Source of the DNA: Brevibacterium sp. 'Marine'
GTDB lineage: Bacteria > Actinomycetota > Actinomycetes > Actinomycetales > Brevibacteriaceae
Length of the DNA stretch: 64,000 nucleotides
Direction of reading: 5' to 3'
Assembly: GCF_012844365.1 (NCBI RefSeq)
Contig: NZ_CP051626.1
Coordinates: 620,001 to 684,000 of the forward strand
The notes beneath the pieces are model-generated. The model saw nothing but the letters and a program-made list of their open reading frames with translations, was not told the DNA's origin and ran no database searches. The translations under genes and the position numbers were made by a program. Positions 53,182 through 61,464 of the stretch are shown here, piece by piece (the first letter of the stretch is position 1; every line of letters begins with the position of its first letter).

Positions 53182-54336
53182 ATGAAAGATGAGCGTGAAA
53201 TGCAGACTGTTGGTGTGATGGGCGGAAAATGGCACATGCCTCTGAGCTATCCTGGCGAAATTGAGGGTAATGCCGGCGACATGATACATACGATGGCGCC
53301 TCTGGAAATTCTTTCCGGCAGTGTCTATTCGTCAGACCCGATGTTTAAGCTGTCGGGCGCCAGAACGTTTCGACAGTTTGTCAATGATCGCGGAACTCAC
53401 CTTGTAATAGTGTTGGCGAACATTTTACGGAATGGCAGAGAAGATGGTGCTAGTTATGCTCGGTTGCAGAACGCTTTAGAAAAGTACAACAAGCCTATTG
53501 TCGTTTTTGGCCTTGGTATGCAGTCAGCTACTACCAATATTGAGGACGTCTGGTTACCGCGAGAAGCTGTGGAGTTAATGCAGTTTCTGTCGTCGCGTGC
53601 CCCATTGCTTGGGGTTCGGGGAGAGTTCACCAAGCGTGTACTCGTTGAATTGTGCGGCGTAAAGAATGCGTTTGTGACTGGTTGTCCCTCCTTATACAGT
53701 CGTCCGACAGCGATTCGGGATTTGTGGGAAATGCACAAAGAAGGGGGTACCAGATTCGATAGGCTTCGGGGCGTTGCTTCTGCCAATGTCACTAATCTGG
53801 CACGGGAGTCCGAGCGTCGTATCTTGGCATCGGCCATTCGGTCTAATCACTACCTAGTCGAACCGGTCTCAAGGGTTGGTTATGAATATCACGTCGCACT
53901 CCAGCGAGGCGAAGATGCCGAACTTCCATATTATTTCAAAGCTATGTTGAAAGATCGGTCTTATGGCTTGTCCCGTAAAAGTGTGGAGTATTACTATCGC
54001 TCGAATTATCGATACTTCCGACATACAGCACCCTGGTTGGAGTTCAACTCCGAATTCTGCAGCTGGAGTTACGGTTCACGGTTCCACGTAAACATGGCGA
54101 CGCTATTAAGCGGAAGGCCGGCATTGTGGTTGACCCATGATGCTCGCACAGTGGAGTTGACATCTTTCATGGGCCTCCCGAATTACGACTTGGAGTCCGC
54201 TTCGGAACTTTCCGAATCCGAACTGTATCGCGAGATGAATCTAGATCTGTTGTTCGATAAAATACCGTGGTTATTTCAGAACTTTTCCACCTATCTTTCG
54301 GAGAATGGTCTAAATGGTGTAGCGTCGCCAATCTGA
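53182..54336 (+). CDS. Polysaccharide pyruvyl transferase-family protein
   Basis: 384 residues from the ATG used. The N-terminal NAGDMIHTMAPLEIL, the middle LGVRGEFTKRVLVELCGVKNAFVTGCPSLY and the late HVNMATLLSGRPALWLTHDARTVEL are typical of the WcaK/CsaB pyruvyl transferase fold. It would transfer pyruvate from phosphoenolpyruvate as a ketal onto a sugar, adding negative charge. Start is uncertain: GTG 53164, ATG 53182 and ATG 53200 are all in frame and none has a strong ribosome site. Composition is AT-rich like its neighbours. Confidence 0.8.
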   Translation: MKDEREMQTVGVMGGKWHMPLSYPGEIEGNAGDMIHTMAPLEILSGSVYSSDPMFKLSGARTFRQFVNDRGTHLVIVLANILRNGREDGASYARLQNALEKYNKPIVVFGLGMQSATTNIEDVWLPREAVELMQFLSSRAPLLGVRGEFTKRVLVELCGVKNAFVTGCPSLYSRPTAIRDLWEMHKEGGTRFDRLRGVASANVTNLARESERRILASAIRSNHYLVEPVSRVGYEYHVALQRGEDAELPYYFKAMLKDRSYGLSRKSVEYYYRSNYRYFRHTAPWLEFNSEFCSWSYGSRFHVNMATLLSGRPALWLTHDARTVELTSFMGLPNYDLESASELSESELYREMNLDLLFDKIPWLFQNFSTYLSENGLNGVASPI

Positions 54337-54464
54337 GTTCATTTATATATTCGGTCAGTTCTTACAAGGGTTGGCGGAGCTACAGCAGCTCTTGGCTTTG
54401 TGGAGACGGGCGCTTGTGAGGCGCGCATATTCGATGTAGTCGATCAACTAATGGGAGTAAAGAT

Positions 54465-55625
54465 ATGGAAGCGTCTTTTACAGGAGTCAGATGGGAGGGG
54501 ACTACTCTCTCGTTTGATGCGGATTTGGGTTCTCTTTCTAAGGAGTTATGGATATCGCTGCCAGCGGGGACTCCGAGGCCAAACGATGACCTAATTGCTG
54601 GGTTCTTTGCTTCCCTGGCGGGTCCGGAGTTGGATAGTATCAACATGGAGCTATCCGTGTCTCCCGCAATCGTTGACGTGATTGAAGAATTTTGCGGTTG
54701 CAAAGTTCATTGTGATCTTGCAATCGAAAGTGTTGACTGGCGCACGGGCTTCGCTGAGCATGCTGTTTCGTTTTCGGGGGGCTTCGACTCGCTTGCCGCT
54801 TGGACTCTGCTCCCCGGGGATCCGACACTGATTTCAATGGATTTCGGTGGTTGGTTTAAACGAGAGACCGAGTTTTTTGTTGAGTTTAGTCCTCAGGTTG
54901 TCAGCACGAACTTCCGAATGGAAGGTTTTGGCCGTCGAAGCTGGATTTTTATGCTCGCTGGTGTGATTTTGTTAAAGCAGCATCTGAATATTGGTCGCTA
55001 TACGACTGGAAGCATTCTAGAGAGTTCTCCTTGGAACTATCGGAAGAATATCGATCAGACATTTAAAGCCGCTCCTTTGTTGCATGGTTTTGGGTTTGAG
55101 CAAGTTAATACCACTCTTGGGATAACTGAAGTCGGTACGACTTTACTTGCTATGCGTCATTACCCCAACCTGATTGGTCGATCGCTTGACAGCTTAGCCG
55201 CTCCGGGCAGTGGCAAGAGTCTGCGGAAGCAAATGCTTGTTGAATCGCTTTATCGGGAAAAAAAGGCGGACTTGAATGTTCAGCCCGTGGTGGCCTCCGT
55301 GGATAGTCCGCCATTGAAGTGGGGCCAGAGTCTTACTGATGATATGTTGACTCCATACATGATTAAGCATTGTGGCCTGGAGGCATCGCGGCGATTGATG
55401 GCAGATATCCCTGATGACGTCATTTCACTAGCTCAGAATAGTAGGCTTCACTTCTATGAGCGTTATCATACTGGTTTATACATGGGCATTCCTGAAGAGA
55501 TAGGATCTCACCTCAGGGAAACGCTTTATGATTCTGGCATAGTGCCGTTTACTGAACTTGACTGGTTGGAGTACCGAACTCTTACCGAGCTGCTGTCCGC
55601 GTACCATGAACTGAATATTAATTGA
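54465..55625 (+). CDS. PP-loop (adenine-nucleotide alpha hydrolase-like) protein of glycan locus
   Basis: 386 residues. An N-terminal domain of ~95 residues precedes the PP-loop SFSGGFDSLAAW (S104-G-G-F-D-S109), the ATP-pyrophosphatase motif shared by QueC, asparagine synthetase and tRNA thiolases. ISMDFGGWFKRE and YTTGSILESSP follow, as in QueC-like folds. It should adenylate a carboxylate or amide of an unknown substrate; uronic acids made in this locus are obvious candidates, giving a sugar amide. GGGAG lies before the ATG. It is the last gene of the locus and is followed by IS110 debris. Confidence 0.7.
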   Translation: MEASFTGVRWEGTTLSFDADLGSLSKELWISLPAGTPRPNDDLIAGFFASLAGPELDSINMELSVSPAIVDVIEEFCGCKVHCDLAIESVDWRTGFAEHAVSFSGGFDSLAAWTLLPGDPTLISMDFGGWFKRETEFFVEFSPQVVSTNFRMEGFGRRSWIFMLAGVILLKQHLNIGRYTTGSILESSPWNYRKNIDQTFKAAPLLHGFGFEQVNTTLGITEVGTTLLAMRHYPNLIGRSLDSLAAPGSGKSLRKQMLVESLYREKKADLNVQPVVASVDSPPLKWGQSLTDDMLTPYMIKHCGLEASRRLMADIPDDVISLAQNSRLHFYERYHTGLYMGIPEEIGSHLRETLYDSGIVPFTELDWLEYRTLTELLSAYHELNIN

Positions 55626-55759
55626 CTTTTGTCGGATAGTGTTGGTATCGCGGTGGTGTTCGGTGTTTAGGATTGGTTTGAGACAGAGATAGCATTTTCG
55701 CGGCCGGTAGTCGGTTCGCGAGTTTCTCGATCGGTGGATGGTTAGGTTCACTATTGTGC

Positions 55760-55837
55760 GGTCCAACGTGGTCAGTATCCTAGCGAGGCTAGATGGCGGA
55801 AGAAGTCAGCCAGTTCGTTGCTGGCCAGAGTGTTTTT
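55760..55837 (-). pseudogene. 78-bp 3' fragment of a second LCP-like gene
   Basis: Matches 56524-56601 with four differences. On the minus strand it reads the last ~20 codons and stop of the LCP-like gene (NELADFFRHLASLGY versus NELADLFRYLASLGY) plus 3' flank. The matching stops exactly where the IS110 left end begins. A paralogous gene, or a duplication of this gene's end, was evidently broken here. Confidence 0.7.
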
Positions 55838-56034
55838 CCTGAGTTGCTTCACTCTAGACAATATGAGGGAAGGGTGGGGCCGGGGCCTCCGTGCATCAAA
55901 GCATTCGTGGGTTACCCAGCCACAGGCACCCTCCTACCGGGAGCACTGGCTTCGGGTGTGTACTGGTGGAGCCACATTTGAGCTCTTGGAGGTCCCGACA
56001 TGCTCAAGACTACCTTTATCGGACTCGACGTTCA
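55838..56034 (+). mobile_element. IS110-family left end (copy B): non-coding leader plus transposase start
   Basis: Second copy of the element at 47083. It keeps the transposase start ATG at 56000 (MLKTTFIGLDV, with the first catalytic Asp), after which similarity ends. The ~162-base leader is retained almost unchanged, including its small stems. There is no remaining transposase body, so it is a solo end. Confidence 0.65.
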
Positions 56035-56523
56035 GCTGATTGTACGGGATGACACTATGGGCAGCCAGGCCAGCCGGCTGAGCGACGCTCGGTTTTAGAC
56101 CACGGGAAGCTCCGGTTCGAATAATCGTCATGAGGTAGTCAATCCTCAAATATCAGTCTGGCCATGTGTGTATAGAAGTGGCGTTCTGTAGCAGGTGTGT
56201 AACGAAGCGGTGTGTAACCTCGCTACATCGTGGACACTGAATCTCACCTCTTCGGGGACACCAGATCTCAGAGCTTTGTATGTCGCTCCACGGCTGCTAC
56301 CGAATTCGGCTTCTTAGCACAACGACGCGTCTGAACCTCGGCCCCTGCCGCGGCGGTACTCTTACATGCCCGGGTACGACGACATGCGATCCGGGAAAAT
56401 ATCGTTCTGCCTCTTGACTATTGGGCCCACATATCAGTGTCCCAATTCCACGCAATACAACTCTCTCACCAGTACTAATGCCGAATCAATACCCAATAAT
56501 CGGCCTAGGTGCAGCAAGCCAGG
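56035..56523. other. 489-base region without a supported gene
   Basis: Short stop-interrupted frames, no ribosome sites, no recognisable IS end or terminator. It joins the solo IS110 end to the 3' end of the LCP-like gene and is probably recombination debris. Confidence 0.4.
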
Positions 56524-56535
56524 GGTCCAACGGGG

Positions 56536-57459
56536 TCAGTATCCTAGCGAGGCTAGATAGCGGAATAAGTCAGCCAGTTCGTTGTTGGCCAGAGTGTTTT
56601 TGAGAGCTGGCACTGCCTCGGGGTCGAAGTCGATGATGACCGTGCCGTCATCCTCGCGACGTGAGTTCGTGGGCACGGTGACCACCGCGATGTCGTCCTT
56701 CTGCAGGGTGCGGAGGCCGTTGGCGATCTTGACGAGATCACTCGTGGTCAGCTCGGCGTTGCGCTGAATACCTGACGCGAAATGTCCGAGCACGGCCGCG
56801 CCCTTGTTCGGATCTTTGACCAGCCCGCCTGACTTGAGTGTTTGAACGAGCGCACGCACGACCGCACGTTGATTGCGTGTGCGCGTCTGGCCGGCATCAT
56901 CGACCGGGTCTGCCGCAGTGAAGATCGCCGATGTCGCTCCGTCGAGGTTATTCGTCCCCTCGACGAAATCGGTGCCGCCGGCGCTGAACGCAACTCGGCT
57001 GTAGACCTGCAGGCCGCCGATTTCATCGATGACGCGTCCGAGCGCGTCTGCCTCCAGCTGTGCGATGTGATCGATGCGGACGCCAAGGAACTCCTCAACC
57101 ATGGCGACGACGACCGGCCACCCACCTTCGTCGACGATGGTGCCGAACGTCTGACCTGCTTCGATCTGTGTGGAGGGATTGAGCACGAGCACGGCAGCGA
57201 ATTCACCGGCGGCGGGAACATGGATGACAGCGAAAGTGTCACCTTGGCTCGATGACTGCGGAGCCGCCTCGGCGGGGTTTCCGGGATTCGTCACCCGAAG
57301 CATCAGGGTGCGGGAGTCGTCCGCGCTGGGACGGATGTCTGCGGGTGGGAAGGCAGCCTCGGCGGGAATGGTCTTCGATGCGTCATCGAACTCGGCGCGG
57401 GCGGAGTTGAGGTCCTTGAGAGAACCGATGGCGGAAACCATCTTCGTCAGCTTGGCCAT
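56536..57459 (-). CDS. LytR-CpsA-Psr (LCP)-like protein without membrane anchor
   Basis: 307 residues. LCP-domain character: GDTFAVIHVP, VVVAMVEEFLGVRIDHIAQLEADALGRVIDEIGGLQV, NNLDGATSAIFTAADP and the polyprenyl-pyrophosphate-contacting region TRTRNQRAVVRALVQTL. The usual N-terminal membrane helix is missing: the chain starts MAKLTKMVSAIGSLKDLNSAR and is polar for 65 residues. LCP enzymes attach lipid-linked glycans to peptidoglycan outside the cell, so an anchorless form is odd. It could be secreted differently, regulate, or be a truncated relic. GGAAGTAGGA precedes the ATG. Confidence 0.75.
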   Translation of the reverse strand: MAKLTKMVSAIGSLKDLNSARAEFDDASKTIPAEAAFPPADIRPSADDSRTLMLRVTNPGNPAEAAPQSSSQGDTFAVIHVPAAGEFAAVLVLNPSTQIEAGQTFGTIVDEGGWPVVVAMVEEFLGVRIDHIAQLEADALGRVIDEIGGLQVYSRVAFSAGGTDFVEGTNNLDGATSAIFTAADPVDDAGQTRTRNQRAVVRALVQTLKSGGLVKDPNKGAAVLGHFASGIQRNAELTTSDLVKIANGLRTLQKDDIAVVTVPTNSRREDDGTVIIDFDPEAVPALKNTLANNELADLFRYLASLGY

Positions 57460-57509
57460 GGCAGTCCTACTTCCTCTGTCCGGTCATTTGGTGCTGGTCT
57501 CAATAGTAG

Positions 57510-57549
57510 CCGCGGGTGAGATCGGCTCGTGTACCGATCTCACCCGCGG
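57510..57549 (-). terminator. Hairpin terminator of the YceI gene
   Basis: Perfect 16-bp stem CCGCGGGTGAGATCGG / CCGATCTCACCCGCGG with an eight-base loop, 47 bases beyond the YceI stop; no T-run. Confidence 0.7.
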
Positions 57550-57596
57550 TGAGGACTGCTGTGCTGGGTCGCTGAAGTCAGCGGACGTGCGCTGGT

Positions 57597-58361
57597 TCAG
57601 CGGAGGCCGAAGAGCTTTCCTAAGCCGTTTCCGGACGGTTGAGCATCCGGCTGCTTGGTCTCCGGTGTCTTCTCTGCCGGCTTGTCAGCGGGCTTGACCG
57701 GCGGCGGGGGAGGGAACTCCTTGCCGGCGGGCTCAGCGGTCGGGGCTGCCTCCGGGGTCTTCGGCGCTGGAGGGGCGGTCTCGTCGGCCTCGTCCTCATC
57801 GGCGGGGGCCGCCTCGGCGAGGTTCTTGATCAGGGAGAGCTCGAACTCGAGGGTGATCTTGTCACTGACGAGCACGCCACCGGAATCGAGCGTCGTATTC
57901 CAGGTCACGCCCCAGTCCTTGCGGTCGATGCGGCGCGAGCCCTCGAGGCCGGCACGCAGGTTGCCGAAGGGATCGGTCTCGACGCCGATGAGCTCGAGCG
58001 GAACCGACACGGTCTTCGTCATGTCACGGATCGTCAGCTCACCGGTGACGATGTAGGAGCCTTCCTCGACCTCGTCGATGGCGGAGGAGACGAAACGGAT
58101 CTCCGGGTAGGTCTCCACATCGAAGAAGTCCGCCGAACGCAGGTGCTCGTCGCGACCCTCGCTGCGGGTGTCGATGCTCGCGGTCTGGATGATGACCTCG
58201 GCGGTCGAGTCGGCAAGATCCTCGGCGATGTCGGCCGAACCGGAGACATCATTGAACGCTCCACGCACACGCGAGACCATGGCGTGGCGTGTGGAGAATC
58301 CCAGTCGAGAATGTGAGGGATCGATGTCCCAATGACCTGTGATCCCAGGATTTTCTGTCAT
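57597..58361 (-). CDS. YceI-family protein with proline-rich C-terminal tail
   Basis: 254 residues. GHWDIDPSHSRLGFSTRHAMVSRVRGAF opens the YceI lipocalin-like domain (about 8-180), with SIDTRSEGRDEHLRSADFFDVETYPEIRF and the GELTIRDMTKTVSVPLEL strand. YceI proteins bind isoprenoid-like lipids. There is no signal peptide, so it is probably cytoplasmic as in other actinobacteria. The last ~70 residues are Pro/Ala/Glu-rich and disordered. AAGGAG lies before the ATG at 58361. Confidence 0.9.
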   Translation of the reverse strand: MTENPGITGHWDIDPSHSRLGFSTRHAMVSRVRGAFNDVSGSADIAEDLADSTAEVIIQTASIDTRSEGRDEHLRSADFFDVETYPEIRFVSSAIDEVEEGSYIVTGELTIRDMTKTVSVPLELIGVETDPFGNLRAGLEGSRRIDRKDWGVTWNTTLDSGGVLVSDKITLEFELSLIKNLAEAAPADEDEADETAPPAPKTPEAAPTAEPAGKEFPPPPPVKPADKPAEKTPETKQPDAQPSGNGLGKLFGLR

Positions 58362-58602
58362 GGGGGATAGCTCCTTCGGTTCCTCCGCGCTCCTGTGGGG
58401 GAGGCTGTCGTAGTCGGTGTGCCAATTCGCAGATCGAGCGATCATTGAAAAAGCAATCGCCTACGTAGTCTTACACGGGCGGTCGGGTGAGTGCCACCTC
58501 GCCGGCGGTAAGCTCGGCGGGGTCGCGCTGACGTCGACTCGGCGGCCGGACGATTTCAGAAAAACTCCCGTCACAGAACCGGCATTCGATGTCGGGGAGA
58601 AG

Positions 58603-59361
58603 TCAATCCAACAGTGCTGCGACGAAGGGGACGGCGTAATTCCAGTCGTCTCCGTCCGGATCGGCAATTCCCGCCTTGTCCAGCCAGGTCTGGTCAGCCT
58701 GGGGGTGAGGGCCGACCAGACCTGCCATACCGTCACCGTGGTCGTAGCGTGCTGCGGCGATGTCGCCGTTGCCATAGCGCGCGAACACGTCGGCGCGATC
58801 CCCGGGTGGAGGAAGGACTGCGCCCTCTTGGAAGAATGTCTGGCGATGATGACCGTCCCACGCGACGTCGACCACGGTCTCTCTGCTGTCGGTGACTGGG
58901 AATTCGGGACGGCCGACCTCACCGTCGAGGTCCGATTCGACGAGGCCGAAGGCGACCGGCCCCGCCAGGTAGGCTCCCATGCACAGACCGAGGTAACGAC
59001 CGCCGTCTGCAACATACTGTTCAAGGCCCCCGACGAATCGAGGCGGCAGCGCTTCGGCGGCAGCGTCGATGTCATCCCCGCCACCGGGTTGGACGTAGAG
59101 GTCCACGTCTGCAAGGGAATCGGCCTGCAGCGGCAGACGTTCACCGCGACCGATGAAGACCACCTCGGCGTCGGTGAACGAGGCTCTCAGCCGTTGTGCG
59201 ACCGTCTCGGGGCACCCGTCGCACGCGGCCTCACCGCGGTACACGGCCACGAGCGGGGAATCTGGACTTGAAGTGTCTGCGGCGGCGCAGCCCACGGAGC
59301 CGGTCGCGGTGAAGAGACTGACCAAGAGAGCTGCACCGGCTCGTCGGATGGGGGCGGTCAT
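58603..59361 (-). CDS. BPL_N-domain (glutamine amidotransferase-like) lipoprotein
   Basis: 252 residues. A lipoprotein signal (RRAGAALLVSLFTATGSVGC, lipobox ending in Cys) precedes a class I amidotransferase-like fold of the biotin-protein-ligase N-terminal type: VAVYRGEAAC, YVQPGGGDDIDAA, GRYLGLCMGAYLAG (nucleophile-elbow Cys). Such secreted proteins are of unknown function. The ATG at 59361 gives a proper signal; 49 upstream in-frame codons do not. Confidence 0.8.
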   Translation of the reverse strand: MTAPIRRAGAALLVSLFTATGSVGCAAADTSSPDSPLVAVYRGEAACDGCPETVAQRLRASFTDAEVVFIGRGERLPLQADSLADVDLYVQPGGGDDIDAAAEALPPRFVGGLEQYVADGGRYLGLCMGAYLAGPVAFGLVESDLDGEVGRPEFPVTDSRETVVDVAWDGHHRQTFFQEGAVLPPPGDRADVFARYGNGDIAAARYDHGDGMAGLVGPHPQADQTWLDKAGIADPDGDDWNYAVPFVAALLD

Positions 59362-59443
59362 GACGCTAGGCCCGGGGCATACCCGGACTCCTCGGACACA
59401 GATGGGGGAGTTCCGCAGGTTGCGATCATCGTTTCGCACTAGG

Positions 59444-60721
59444 TTAGTTGTCGGAACGGCGAGAGGCAGTTGAGAGTATTCCGGCGATTCCCTGCCCGGC
59501 TCGATCACCGGAGATCAGTGCGCCTTGGATCGAGCCGGTGTCACGGTGGTCGCCGCAGACGAATATTCTCTCGGAGATCCGCTGCACGGATCGGTCGATC
59601 AGAGGGGGAGCCGAGGCCGGCAGTGCGTGCGGAAGCCGATGATTGATCAGGACCTGCCACCGGCGCGTCGACGTGCCGTAGATGCGTTCGAGGTGCTGTC
59701 GGATCTCCCGTTCGTCGGCCAGACCGTCGGGCCGATCGAGCAGAGTCGTCGCCTCAATGAGCGCCGATCCCGCAGGTGCGTAGCTCGGTGCTGCATTTGA
59801 GACCACTGCCGTGTGCCAGACGGGCCCATCTGGGCCTCCTTGGGGAGCCGAGGCATCCAGCACCAACAGCGGATCCTCGAGTGGTGGCTCCGGAGCTTGG
59901 AACCACCAGGTCGTCAGTCCGCGTGTAGGAGGAGTCTTCTCGACGGTCAGTTCCTCGAGATCCTCAGCACCGACCGCGGTGACAGCGACACGCGCTCGTA
60001 TCCGTCCCTGGTCGGTGTCGACTTCCACACCATCATCGGTCTCGCGAAGGTCTCGTACGGCGGTGTTCACGCGCACGGGCGTTTCGAGAGAAGCCGCCAT
60101 CTGTTCGGGTAGAGCCGCCATGCCTTTCCTGGGCAGACCGGGGATCGCGCGCACGAATGATCTCATCAGCAGTCGAGCATAGTTCGCCGAGCTCGCGCCA
60201 GTACTGTCGGCCAGCACACCGGCGAGGAACGTGTCGATGACGTCTCGGCGCAAAGCTCCCGTGACTCCCGCAGCCTCCAAAGATTCGGCGAGAGTTGAGT
60301 CCCGCGTTGCGCGCGAGGCTGACGATGGCCGCAGCAGAGTCGGACCGAGCCATCGCAGAAGTCCGCGGATCTCCTTCGGTCTGAGCAGTCCGGAACTCAA
60401 ACCGGATGACTCGGTGCCACGTCGGCTCAAGGATGCGCGCAGCGTGGTCAGACGCTGTCCCTTGCGGACCATCACTCCTGCCCCGAAAGTCTGCAGGTCC
60501 AGTGAGGCGACGTCGATGAAAGCGCGCACTGCAGGGTACGCGGGGTTGAGCAGCTGAAACCCACGGTCACAGAGGAACCCGTCGATTCGATCGGTGCGCA
60601 CGCGGCCGCCCACATCATCACTCGATTCGCAGACCTGGACAGTCAAACCGTTGCGCTGCAACCGTCTGGCACATTGCAGGCCCGCGAGACCTGCTCCCAC
60701 GACTACGACGTCGGCGTCCAC
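59444..60721 (-). CDS. FAD-dependent amine oxidase/phytoene desaturase-like oxidoreductase
   Basis: 425 residues. ADVVVVGAGLAGLQCARRLQRNGLTVQVCESSDDVGGRVRTD is the dinucleotide fold with the GGRVRT motif of the flavin amine oxidase/desaturase superfamily; the C-terminal ISERIFVCGDHRDTGSIQGALISG is the second FAD contact. The substrate is not predictable. I start it at GTG 60721 with AGAGGGGAATC upstream; 21 in-frame codons before it are Arg/Cys-rich and unlike the family. Confidence 0.85.
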   Translation of the reverse strand: MDADVVVVGAGLAGLQCARRLQRNGLTVQVCESSDDVGGRVRTDRIDGFLCDRGFQLLNPAYPAVRAFIDVASLDLQTFGAGVMVRKGQRLTTLRASLSRRGTESSGLSSGLLRPKEIRGLLRWLGPTLLRPSSASRATRDSTLAESLEAAGVTGALRRDVIDTFLAGVLADSTGASSANYARLLMRSFVRAIPGLPRKGMAALPEQMAASLETPVRVNTAVRDLRETDDGVEVDTDQGRIRARVAVTAVGAEDLEELTVEKTPPTRGLTTWWFQAPEPPLEDPLLVLDASAPQGGPDGPVWHTAVVSNAAPSYAPAGSALIEATTLLDRPDGLADEREIRQHLERIYGTSTRRWQVLINHRLPHALPASAPPLIDRSVQRISERIFVCGDHRDTGSIQGALISGDRAGQGIAGILSTASRRSDN

Positions 60722-60985
60722 GATTCCCCTCTTCTCGGTTCGACACCAGCATACGCGTCGCGCCACCGTGAAACATCGAGTCATCAGAACAGTGGGAACT
60801 CAGAGACCGAGAACGCCGAGTCAGGTCACAGCGGGCGTGCCGACGACCTCGAAAGATAGCGGAGATGTCCGAGACGCTGATGCAGATCTCGCCAACGGGA
60901 ATGCCGCGGATCGCGGCGACTCCAGCAGGAACCGGGAGTGTCCGGAGATGGAGTAGTTGCGCAGCAGCGAATGCTTCCTCCGGAG

Positions 60986-61464
60986 CGGGACTCACAGGGA
61001 CATCTTCAGCTGGGGTTCATCGAAGAATCACATGTTCCAGTGGGTCTGCACAGTCATGTGGTCCACTAAGACGAATTGCTGGTGGCGATCGGACCCCGAT
61101 ATGAATGGCCCTACGAAGAGGGCAGATCAATTTGCAAGAACTGGCCGCGACCGCGCTTGTGACGAGGGAACCCGGGTCGGGAACGTATGAGGCTGCGCGG
61201 GATCTCCTCGTCGATCATGTGCCAGTCGAACCAGCTCTGGTGCTCAGCAGCAATGCGGCGGTCCGAGTCGCCGTCGCCTCGGATACTGGTCCGGCCATAC
61301 TGAGCGAACTCGCTTTACGGGGTCATCTCGCCCGTGGTCATTTGCTGCGTGTGCCGTTCGAGGGGAGTGGCATCACCCGCCCTCTCACCGCGGTTTGGCC
61401 CGGTTCGCGGCGCCTCCCTCGACGTCGGCCCACACCTTGTGCCAATGCTCTGCGAGGCTGCTGA
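60986..61464 (+). pseudogene. Broken LysR-type regulator (effector-binding part)
   Basis: Reading from 61007 gives QLGFIEESHVPVGLH then HVVH, a TAA at 61067, and DELLVAIGPRYEWPYEEG; a one-base shift near 61120 continues as QINLQELAATALVTREPGSGTY, AVASDTGPAILSELA and RPLTAVWPGSRRL. These blocks follow the LysR substrate-binding domain in order. The N-terminal helix-turn-helix is not found upstream, and the 3' end runs into the convergent Mug gene. Stop, frameshift and missing N-terminus make it non-functional. Confidence 0.7.

Noticed and set aside
56095-56135. A tRNA T-arm-like string (GGTTCGAATAATC)
   Set aside because: No acceptor stem, anticodon arm or CCA-side pairing can be built around it.
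1355-57830. The recurring string CTCGCCGAGGCGG in many places as a binding site
   Set aside because: Most occurrences lie inside genes and simply encode Leu-Ala-Glu-Ala with preferred codons; only the intergenic cluster at 8.7 kb and the single copy at 23.26 kb were considered meaningful.
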